The position numbers and the translations under genes are program-made. The notes under the pieces were generated by a model. It saw nothing but the letters and a program-made list of their open reading frames with translations. It was not told the origin of the DNA and did no database searches. Source: Solirubrobacterales bacterium (GTDB lineage: Bacteria > Actinomycetota > Thermoleophilia > Solirubrobacterales > 70-9). Taken from it: a DNA stretch of 5,049 nucleotides. Below, one piece after another: positions 1-5,049 of the stretch (positions within the stretch are counted from its first letter, which is position 1; every line of letters starts with the position of its first letter). The stretch spans positions 1 through 5,049 of the forward strand of contig JASLJO010000269.1 of the NCBI GenBank assembly GCA_030152505.1. The letters are read 5' to 3'.

Positions 1-53
1 CACCACATAGCGGTTCAAACCTCGACCACGGTCGGGGGGGTCCTGCGCAGGGC

Positions 54-668
54 TCAGTGCTGGATGACCAGGCCGCTCACCGAGATCGGCAGGCTGCGCG
101 ACTCCGAGGGGCTGAGGCAGGCAATCGTCGCGTCGACCAGCCACAGCACCGCCCTGAGCGAGTTCTCGTCCTCGAGCGGCGGGCCGTCGATGACGACGAG
201 CTCGTAGGCGGCGCGAAGGCCCGCGAAGGCGCGGGTGAAGGCGGCGGAGGCGAGCAGGCGCGGGCCTTCGGCCGTCGGTCGCCCAGCGACCACGCAGACC
301 AAGGGCTCAGTCGCCCCGGCCGAGCCCGGCCCGGCGAGGACGACCGGCCTGAGGACGTTGGCGGCCTCGACCTGGCCATGCAGGTGCTCGTGCAATCCGG
401 GGGCGCTGGCCAGGCCGAGCGCGTCGGCCAGGCCGGGTTCGAGCAGGTCGCACTCGAGCAGCGCCGTGCGGACGCCGCCTGCCGCGGCCGTGGCCGCCAG
501 CCCAGCCGCGACCTCCCGCCGCCATGGCCTCTTACCGGTCATCAGCAGCGTGCGGTGCCCCTGCAACTCCTCGAGCAGGCTGCCAAACGCCTTCAGATCC
601 GCACGCCGCAACGAGCCTATGCGAAGGTCGGGCGAGGATCGGGAGGGGATCTCCGCCAGGACTTTCAC
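54..668 (-). CDS. CpsD/MinD-like P-loop-fold protein with degenerate Walker A
   Basis: The 204-residue protein has the layout of the cytoplasmic ATPase domain of CpsD/Wzc-type tyrosine kinases and of MinD/ParA proteins. Residues 66-86 (VRTALLECDLLEP then GLADALGL) match the Walker A' strand and following helix, with D74 as the expected acidic residue. Residues 156-165 (ELVVIDGPPL) match Walker B. The nucleotide-binding loop is not canonical: where GxxGxGK[S/T] is expected, residues 44-52 read TGKRPWRRE. There is no transmembrane segment and no C-terminal tyrosine cluster; the only tyrosine is Y155. Kinase or ATPase activity is therefore doubtful, and a scaffold or regulatory role is an inference. 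The start is the GTG at 668-666, inside the argS stop (GTGA, 4-base overlap), which implies translational coupling; no strong Shine-Dalgarno is visible. The C-terminus reaches the usual end of the fold, so it does not look truncated. The fold call is fairly safe; the function is unknown. Confidence 0.72.
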   Translation of the reverse strand: MKVLAEIPSRSSPDLRIGSLRRADLKAFGSLLEELQGHRTLLMTGKRPWRREVAAGLAATAAAGGVRTALLECDLLEPGLADALGLASAPGLHEHLHGQVEAANVLRPVVLAGPGSAGATEPLVCVVAGRPTAEGPRLLASAAFTRAFAGLRAAYELVVIDGPPLEDENSLRAVLWLVDATIACLSPSESRSLPISVSGLVIQH

Positions 669-2299
669 ATCTTCTCAGGGGCCGAGATCCCGAGCAGGCC
701 GAGCGAGGCCGCGATCGTGCGCTGGGTCAGCAGGCAGAGGCCGAGGCGCGAGCGCTCGACCCCCTCCCCCTCCGCGCCGACGACCTGGCAGTCGCGGTAG
801 AAGGCATGGAAGTCGGCGGCGACAGCCGTCGAGTAAGCGCAGATGCGGTGCGGGGCTCGCCGCGCCGCTGCCTCGCGGACCTCGGCCGGGAATTCGAGCA
901 AACGCTTGACCAGATCGCGCTCGGCCGGCTGCAGTGGCGTGCCGGGCGTCGGCGCACCGGCTTCCCCCGCCTCCCCCCCCGCTTTGCGGAGGATGCTGGC
1001 GATGCGCGCGTGCGCGTACTGCACGTAATAGACCGGGTTGTCACTCGACTCGCGCCGCGCCAGCTCGAGGTCGAGGTCGACGGTGGTGTCGTGGCTGCGC
1101 CAGAGCATGAACCAACGCGCCGCATCGACGCCGATGTCGTCGACCAGCTCATCGAGCGAGACGAAGTCGCCGCTGCGCTTCGACATCTGCGCCCGCTCAC
1201 CCGATTCGACGATGTGGACGAGCCGCATGATCAGCGCCTCCAACACCCCGGGGTCGGTGCCCAGGGCGGCGATTGCGGCGCGCAGCCGCGGCGCGTAGCC
1301 GTGATGGTCGGCGCCGAGGACGTTGATCAGGTGCTCGAAGCCTCGCTCCAGCTTGTCGCGGTGGTAGGCGACGTCGGCGGCGAGATAGGTCGGCTCGCCG
1401 TCGGCGCGGACCAGCACCCGGTCCTTGTCGTCGCCGAATTCGGTGCTGCGCAACCAGAGCGCATCGTCACTCCTGTAGGCGTGACCGCGGCGCTCGAGCT
1501 CCTCGAGGGCGGCTCCGACCTCGCCACCCGCATAGAGGTCGCGCTCGGAGAACCAGCTGTCGAAGCCGACGCCGAAGCGGTCCAGCGTGGCGCGCACGCC
1601 CTCGAGGATCAGCTCGACCCCACGCCGCCCGACCGCCTCGCTGTCGATCGGATCGATCCCCTCCACCCGCATCCGCTCCGCCAGCTCGGTGACGTAGGCA
1701 CCTTCGTAGCCTTCCTCGGGCAGGGGCTCCCCGGTCATCAGGGCGACGATCGAGGCGGCGAAGCGCCGCACCTGGCCGCCGGCGTCGTTGACGTAGTACT
1801 CGCTTTCGACCTCGTGCCCGACCGCCCTCAACAGGCGGACGAGGGCATCGCCGTAGGCGGCGTGGCGGCCGCCGCCGACGTGCAGCGGGCCGGTCGGGTT
1901 GGCGGAGACATACTCGACCAGGATCCGCTGCGGCGAGTCGACCGGGGCGGGGCCGAGGCTCTTGCCAGCCCCCCCGAGGCGCGCCATCGCCCGCCGGTAC
2001 CACTCGTCGGAGAGGAAGAGGTTGACGAAGCCCGGACCCGCCACCTCGACCCGGTCGACGCTGCCCTCCGCACCCAGCTCACGCTCGAGCTCGGCCCCGA
2101 GGCGAGTTGCCACGTCGCGCGGCGCTTCGCCGAGCGGCGCGGCCAGCAGCATCGCCGCGTTGGAGCTGTAGTCGCCCAAATCGGGTTTTGGCGGCCGGTC
2201 GAGGGTCGGCTCGGGACCGATCGGCTCGCCGTCGCGCAGCACCCGTGCCGAGCGCACGACGGCGGCCCGCAGCTCGGCGATCGAGTCCGTTGCAGTCAT
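665..2299 (-). CDS. argS: Arginyl-tRNA synthetase (class I)
   Basis: This cytoplasmic enzyme charges tRNA-Arg with arginine using ATP. The 544-residue length is normal for the family. Domains in order: an N-terminal tRNA-binding domain (about 1-95, with GDYSSNAAMLLA at 42-53); the catalytic Rossmann core, entered through VEYVSANPTGPLHVGG (128-143); DAGGQ (172-176), WFSERDLY (249-256) and ADHHGYAPR (330-338), all typical of ArgRS; the KMSKS loop as QMSKRSG (371-377); and the DALR anticodon-binding helical bundle (from about 418, NPVYYVQYAHARI at 421-433, ending GLLGISAPEKM). The HIGH motif reads HVGG (140-143), so its second His is Gly, and the first Lys of KMSK is Gln; the second Lys (K374) is kept. 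The frame stays open upstream to 2998, but the family's N-terminus begins at the ATG at 2299, and the upstream part is antisense to another gene. A TACGAT -10 box lies six bases before this ATG. The downstream gene overlaps by four bases. Confidence 0.97.
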   Translation of the reverse strand: MTATDSIAELRAAVVRSARVLRDGEPIGPEPTLDRPPKPDLGDYSSNAAMLLAAPLGEAPRDVATRLGAELERELGAEGSVDRVEVAGPGFVNLFLSDEWYRRAMARLGGAGKSLGPAPVDSPQRILVEYVSANPTGPLHVGGGRHAAYGDALVRLLRAVGHEVESEYYVNDAGGQVRRFAASIVALMTGEPLPEEGYEGAYVTELAERMRVEGIDPIDSEAVGRRGVELILEGVRATLDRFGVGFDSWFSERDLYAGGEVGAALEELERRGHAYRSDDALWLRSTEFGDDKDRVLVRADGEPTYLAADVAYHRDKLERGFEHLINVLGADHHGYAPRLRAAIAALGTDPGVLEALIMRLVHIVESGERAQMSKRSGDFVSLDELVDDIGVDAARWFMLWRSHDTTVDLDLELARRESSDNPVYYVQYAHARIASILRKAGGEAGEAGAPTPGTPLQPAERDLVKRLLEFPAEVREAAARRAPHRICAYSTAVAADFHAFYRDCQVVGAEGEGVERSRLGLCLLTQRTIAASLGLLGISAPEKM

Positions 2300-2311
2300 G
2301 GCAGCATCGTA
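2299..2311 (-). promoter_or_regulatory. Predicted leaderless promoter (-10) of argS
   Basis: On the minus strand the sequence just before the argS ATG reads TACGAT, GCTGCC, ATG. A TANNNT hexamer (2311-2306) six bases before the start codon is the arrangement of leaderless genes in Actinobacteria, with transcription starting at or next to the A of ATG. No Shine-Dalgarno lies in this gap, which agrees. No convincing -35 box is seen at 16-18 bases spacing. Confidence 0.5.
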
Positions 2312-2331
2312 TGAGTCCGGACGAGCGCAAG

Positions 2332-2337
2332 TACGCT
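2332..2337 (+). promoter_or_regulatory. Possible -10 box of the metallophosphoesterase gene
   Basis: TACGCT (TANNNT) ends ten bases before the ATG at 2348, so transcription would start about three or four bases ahead of the start codon. The ten bases between (GGCCGCCTCC) contain no Shine-Dalgarno, which fits a leaderless or very short leader. No -35 match is visible. Support is weaker than for the argS box because the spacing is longer than the typical leaderless arrangement. Confidence 0.33.
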
Positions 2338-2347
2338 GGCCGCCTCC

Positions 2348-3091
2348 ATGCGCGCCGCCGTCGTCAGCGACATTCATGCCAACCTGCCCGCGTTCGAGGC
2401 CGTTCTCGCGGCGATCGACGCGGTCGGCGTAGAGGAGATCTGGTGCCTCGGTGACGTGGTCGGCTACGGCGCCGAGCCAGATCAGTGCGCCGATCTGGCC
2501 CGCGAGCGCTGCGACCTCTGCCTCGTCGGCAATCACGACCTCGCCGTGCTCGGCACACTCGACATCGCCGCCTTCTCCGAGGCAGCCGCGACCGCCGTCG
2601 CCTGGACGTGCGAGCACGTTGCCGAGCGCACTCTGGAGCTGCTGCGGGAGCTCCAACCGGCCGGCGAGCGGGCGGGGATCGGGCTCTTCCACGCCTCTCC
2701 CCGTGACCCCGTCTGGGAGTACGTGCTTTCTGTCGAGCAGGCTGCCGCCTGCCTCGACGTGCAGCGCGACCGCGTCACTCTGATCGGTCACTCGCACGTC
2801 GCACTCTTCTTCGCCCGGTCCTCGGGAGGCGAGCAGGGCGATGAGGTCCGCGGTGCCCAGTCGAGCGACGACACCCTGCTCGATCTGGACAGCGGCCAGT
2901 GGCTGATCAATCCAGGAAGCGTCGGCCAGCCACGCGACGGCGACCCACGCGCCGCCTGGCTCGAGCTCAACACCGACAGGGGGGCCGCCCGTTTCCACCG
3001 GGTCCCCTACGACACCGAGCGAGCCGCGGCGTCGATCGTGGCAGCCGGACTCCCGCGCCGCCTCGCGGACCGACTTAGGGTCGGCTCATGA
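2348..3091 (+). CDS. Calcineurin-like metallophosphoesterase
   Basis: This is a 247-residue, probably cytoplasmic, two-metal phosphoesterase of the YfcE/MJ0936-like (Metallophos_2) group. All family motifs are present in order: SDIHAN (7-12; ligands D8, H10), LGDVVGYG (34-41; D36), GNHD (61-64; N62, H63), FHASP (114-118; H115), GHSH (147-150; H148, H150) and INPGSVGQPRDG (187-198). The complete ligand set implies an active enzyme. Relatives hydrolyse phosphodiester or phosphomonoester bonds, but the substrate cannot be read from sequence, so nuclease, cyclic-nucleotide phosphodiesterase or protein phosphatase all remain possible. There is no signal peptide or membrane segment. The ATG at 2348 places the first metal motif at residue 7, as usual. 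The gene is divergent from argS across 48 bases and is followed by a lipoprotein and a Ser/Thr kinase on the same strand. A role in removing phosphate in that pathway is only a contextual guess. Confidence 0.92.
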   Translation: MRAAVVSDIHANLPAFEAVLAAIDAVGVEEIWCLGDVVGYGAEPDQCADLARERCDLCLVGNHDLAVLGTLDIAAFSEAAATAVAWTCEHVAERTLELLRELQPAGERAGIGLFHASPRDPVWEYVLSVEQAAACLDVQRDRVTLIGHSHVALFFARSSGGEQGDEVRGAQSSDDTLLDLDSGQWLINPGSVGQPRDGDPRAAWLELNTDRGAARFHRVPYDTERAAASIVAAGLPRRLADRLRVGS

Positions 3092-3143
3092 CTCGCTCAT
3101 CCATGCTCAGGTGCAGGGAAATTCTGCGCCGGAAGCCGTTCTC

Positions 3144-3149
3144 TAGACT
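3144..3149 (+). promoter_or_regulatory. Predicted leaderless promoter (-10) of the lipoprotein gene
   Basis: TAGACT lies seven bases before the ATG at 3157, nearly the same geometry as the TACGAT box of argS. There is no Shine-Dalgarno in the gap. This supports transcription of lipoprotein plus kinase independent of the phosphoesterase, and supports 3157 over the upstream ATG at 3088 as the start. No good -35 element is seen. Confidence 0.42.
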
Positions 3150-3156
3150 CGCCCGG

Positions 3157-3747
3157 ATGCTTCGCGTCCCCCCACCGCTGCTCGCCCCGGCGCTGGCCGC
3201 CCTCGTGGCGCTCGGGCTCTCTGCCTGCGGCGGCGAAGACGCCAGGCTGCTGCCGGGGGAGACGGCGCGAGAGATCACCGCCAACCTCGACACGGTCAAA
3301 CAGCTCGCTGGTGAAGGCGACTGCGTCGGCGCCGAAAGCGCCGCCCAGCAGGTCGGTGAACAGATCGAAGCGCTGGAAGGCGTCGATCCAAAGCTGAAGC
3401 GGGCGCTGGAAGAAGGCGCGGCGCGACTCGAAGAAGTGATCGCCGGCTGCGAAGAATCGAGCAGCGAAGCGATTGCCCCGGCGGAAATCCCGAGCGCACC
3501 GGAAGAAGAGGAAAAGGCGCCGAAGGAGAAGGAAGGCAAGGGCAAGGATGCGAAGCCGAAAGAGGAGAAAGAAGAAGCAGCGGAAACGCCCGGCTCGCCG
3601 TCCCTGCCACCACAGGCCAACGGGGAAGGCAAAGGCCTGGAAAACGGCAACGGGCCACCGCCTAAAGAGGAACAGCCGGAAGAAGCCCCGGGCGAAAGCA
3701 CGTCCGGCGGGGTCGGCCCGGGCGCTCCGGCGGGGGGCGGTGAATGA
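3157..3747 (+). CDS. Predicted lipoprotein with helical core and Glu/Lys/Pro-rich tail
   Basis: The predicted 196-residue protein starts with a lipoprotein signal peptide: hydrophobic stretch at residues 8-21, lipobox LSAC with C24 as the lipidation site, then GGED. It should be exported and anchored to the outer face of the cytoplasmic membrane. Residues ~35-97 look like two helices (around 36-71 and 78-97) with two further cysteines, C56 and C98, that could form a disulfide. Residues ~99-196 are low complexity, first Glu/Lys/Ala, then Pro/Gly/Glu-rich, like a wall-spanning linker. I recognise no named domain; I have an impression of similar small lipoproteins next to kinases in Thermoleophilia, unverified. 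An alternative start at 3088 overlaps the phosphoesterase stop (ATGA) but adds 23 mostly basic residues ahead of the signal peptide, so I prefer 3157. The stop overlaps the kinase start by four bases, suggesting a shared function. Glutamate codons are about 28 GAA to 7 GAG, unlike the neighbours. Confidence 0.8.
   Translation: MLRVPPPLLAPALAALVALGLSACGGEDARLLPGETAREITANLDTVKQLAGEGDCVGAESAAQQVGEQIEALEGVDPKLKRALEEGAARLEEVIAGCEESSSEAIAPAEIPSAPEEEEKAPKEKEGKGKDAKPKEEKEEAAETPGSPSLPPQANGEGKGLENGNGPPPKEEQPEEAPGESTSGGVGPGAPAGGGE
3732..3737 (+). promoter_or_regulatory. Weak G-rich ribosome binding site before the kinase start
   Basis: Six consecutive G residues end six bases before the ATG at 3744, in a plausible position for pairing with the C-rich 3' end of 16S rRNA. 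This is a weak match to GGAGG. Because the start codon overlaps the lipoprotein stop (ATGA), re-initiation after lipoprotein translation is the more likely route. A second in-frame ATG follows directly at 3747. Confidence 0.3.
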
Positions 3748-4970
3748 TGGCGCCGACCGCTCTCTCCGGACGCTACGAGCTGGGTGATCGCCTCGGCTCG
3801 GGCGGGATGTCGAATGTCTACCGCGCCACCGATCTGATCCTCGAGCGCACGGTCGCCGTGAAGATCCTCGCTGAGCACCTATCCGACGACGAGCGCTTCG
3901 TCGCCCGCTTCCGCCGCGAGGCGCTGGCGGTCGCCAAGCTGATCCACCCCATCATCGTCCAGGTCTACGACACCGGCATCGACGAAGGGCGCCACTACAT
4001 CGTCATGGAGTACGTCGAGGGCCGTTCGGGGGCTCAGATACTGCAGCGGCAGGGCCCGATCGAGCCGGATACCGCGGCCGAGGGCGGCATCCAGGCCTGC
4101 GCCGGACTCGACTACGCCCACCGGCGCGGAATCATCCACCGCGACGTCAAGCCCGGCAACCTGATGATCGTCGGCGGGCCTGTGGGAGGCGGGCCGATGA
4201 CGGTCAAGCTGACCGACTTCGGCATCGCCAGAGCGCTCGCGCAGACGCGCATCACCCAGGTCGGCTCGGTGGTCGGCACCGCCGCCTACCTCGCACCGGA
4301 GCAGGTCCGCGGCGAGGAGGCGACGCCGGCGACCGACGTCTACGCCCTCGGGGTCGTCCTCTACCAGTTCCTCACCGGGCGGCTGCCGTATGAGGGCTCG
4401 ACCCTGGCGGAGCTGGCGGTGCGCCAGCAGAACGAGCGCCCGCTGCCGCCCAGCACCTACAACGACGCGGTCCCCGAGACCCTCGGCGGCGCCGTCCTGC
4501 GGGCGCTGGAAGGCGACCCGGCGCGCCGCTATGCCAGCGCCGACGAGCTGGCCGGCGGCCTGCACCTCGGGCTCCAGGGCGAGGACGTGACCCTGCCCCT
4601 GGAAGAGGGGGCGACCTCGACCCATGTCCTCGGCGGCGAGGAGGCGACGCGGCGCCTCGACCAGACCGAGCGCACCGAGCTGCGTCCGGCCTCACCGACC
4701 CGTCGCCCGGTCGCACGCGCGCCTCAGCCCGCTCCGGCGCCGCCGCCTCGGCCAGCCCCCTCAGCCCCGAGGAAGCGCGGCGCCTTCTCCCGCTTCGCCC
4801 GCTTCGTCATGGCGGCGGTCGCCTTGGTGCTCATTGCAGCTGCCGTGGCGACGGCCGTGATCGTCGCCACCGACAAGGCAACCGGCGTGCACGCGACGGA
4901 AGTCGCAGGCAACACTGTCGACAAGGTTGTGGAAGAAGTGAAAGAACTGGTCAAGAAGAACACCGAATAG
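3744..4970 (+). CDS. PknB-like membrane Ser/Thr protein kinase without PASTA domains
   Basis: This 408-residue Hanks-type kinase has an intact catalytic domain (about 11-275): glycine loop GSGGMSNVY (18-26), ATP-binding K40 in AVKIL, helix-C E59, catalytic loop HRDVKPGN (132-139) with D134, DFG (158-160), and APE (184-186). The activation segment TRITQVGSVVGT (168-179) has Thr/Ser residues for autophosphorylation; T171 aligns with the first activating Thr of M. tuberculosis PknB, while the second is V173. A Gly-rich insert (144-151) lies between the catalytic loop and DFG. A Pro/Arg/Ala-rich juxtamembrane linker (~305-347) precedes one transmembrane helix (~354-376). Only ~32 residues follow outside: a short Val/Lys/Glu helix (~391-405), with no PASTA or other sensor domain. 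It should phosphorylate Ser/Thr of cytoplasmic targets; substrates are unknown. The ATGA overlap with the lipoprotein gene suggests the lipoprotein supplies or modulates sensing. Confidence 0.93.
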   Translation: MMAPTALSGRYELGDRLGSGGMSNVYRATDLILERTVAVKILAEHLSDDERFVARFRREALAVAKLIHPIIVQVYDTGIDEGRHYIVMEYVEGRSGAQILQRQGPIEPDTAAEGGIQACAGLDYAHRRGIIHRDVKPGNLMIVGGPVGGGPMTVKLTDFGIARALAQTRITQVGSVVGTAAYLAPEQVRGEEATPATDVYALGVVLYQFLTGRLPYEGSTLAELAVRQQNERPLPPSTYNDAVPETLGGAVLRALEGDPARRYASADELAGGLHLGLQGEDVTLPLEEGATSTHVLGGEEATRRLDQTERTELRPASPTRRPVARAPQPAPAPPPRPAPSAPRKRGAFSRFARFVMAAVALVLIAAAVATAVIVATDKATGVHATEVAGNTVDKVVEEVKELVKKNTE

Positions 4971-4982
4971 GGGACGGTTGAG

Positions 4983-5020
4983 GGGAGGGCCGGGGGATGC
5001 CCTCTCGCTGGCTGGGTTTT
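4983..5020 (+). terminator. Possible terminator hairpin after the kinase gene
   Basis: GAGGGC (4985-4990) and GCCCTC (4999-5004) form a perfect six-base-pair stem with an eight-base loop, extendable by one G-U and one G-C pair. A run of four T follows only at 5017-5020, about twelve bases after the stem, so this is not a classic intrinsic terminator. Position right after the operon end is the main support. The rest of the stretch to 5049 shows no gene I can support. Confidence 0.33.
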
Positions 5021-5049
5021 CGCCTTCGAGGATGCGGCCGTCCGAGAAC

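Noticed and set aside
1..53. GGTTCAAACC at 12-21 resembling a tRNA T-arm, and palindrome CCTGCGCAGG at 42-51
   Set aside because: The T-stem does not extend beyond two weak pairs and no acceptor or anticodon arm is present. The palindrome would leave a three-pair stem and has no T-run on the minus strand to act as a terminator for the CpsD-like gene.
524..2314. 596-residue plus-strand open frame antisense to argS
   Set aside because: The opposite strand encodes a clear full-length ArgRS. Long antisense frames are expected in such GC-rich DNA, and the translation shows no recognisable domain.
2300..2998. Upstream extension of the argS frame to 777 residues
   Set aside because: It is antisense to the well-supported phosphoesterase; ArgRS family N-termini start at the 2299 ATG, which has a -10 box in front.
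3473..3787. 104-residue Arg/Lys-rich plus-strand frame inside the lipoprotein gene
   Set aside because: It is the +1 frame of GAA/AAG-rich codons, giving artificial Arg/Lys runs; no start signal and it overlaps two supported genes.
3075..3878. 267-residue minus-strand frame, Ser/Pro-rich, antisense to the lipoprotein and kinase start
   Set aside because: Its composition is the complement of the repetitive Glu/Lys/Pro codons of the lipoprotein; no motif of its own, and it runs into the kinase N-terminus.
3879..4625. 248-residue minus-strand frame antisense to the kinase
   Set aside because: It shares codon boundaries with the intact kinase catalytic domain and shows no domain motifs; a shadow frame.
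4971..5049. Possible start of a further gene: plus-strand ATG at 4997 after a G-run, or a minus-strand frame reading SDGRILEGENPAS like a DJ-1/PfpI C-terminus
   Set aside because: The plus-strand ATG lies in the loop of the hairpin and gives an undistinguished Arg-rich peptide. The minus frame stays open far into the kinase gene (first stop near 4759), so the resemblance is probably chance; the next ~500 bases would decide it.

Overview
The window is very GC-rich and strongly GC-ending at third codon positions. It contains no mobile element, RNA gene, CRISPR array or repeat array. Several features suggest a high-GC Actinomycetota, most plausibly a Thermoleophilia/Solirubrobacterales-type lineage: an arginyl-tRNA synthetase of the 'SANPTGPLHVG' type, genes starting directly after TANNNT hexamers (leaderless style), a PknB-like membrane kinase, and a CpsD-like protein coupled to argS. 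That placement comes from protein style and memory of the families, not from a search.

Layout. Two genes read leftward from about position 2300: argS (2299 to 665), then a CpsD/MinD-like P-loop-fold protein (668 to 54) overlapping its stop by four bases. Three genes read rightward from 2348: a calcineurin-like metallophosphoesterase (2348-3091), a small lipoprotein (3157-3747), and a membrane-anchored Ser/Thr protein kinase (3744-4970) that overlaps the lipoprotein stop by four bases. Only 48 bases separate the two divergent arms. Both promoters must fit there, so they probably overlap. A hairpin follows the kinase gene. The first 53 bases and the last ~79 bases contain no gene I can support.

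How the genes may work together. The left arm pairs a housekeeping enzyme (tRNA-Arg charging) with an apparently inactive relative of bacterial tyrosine kinases. In the right arm, the lipoprotein and kinase look like one unit: a Cys-anchored extracytoplasmic protein (a short helical part with two cysteines plus a Glu/Lys/Pro-rich tail) is translationally coupled to a kinase whose only outside part is a ~32-residue helical tail, with no PASTA or other known sensor domain. The simplest reading is that the lipoprotein is the sensor or partner of the kinase. This lipoprotein-kinase pair is the best candidate for an undescribed system here. Other points worth checking are a non-canonical HIGH motif (HVGG) in ArgRS, the lost Walker A motif in the CpsD-like protein, and a marked switch to GAA glutamate codons in the lipoprotein and in the extracytoplasmic tail of the kinase.
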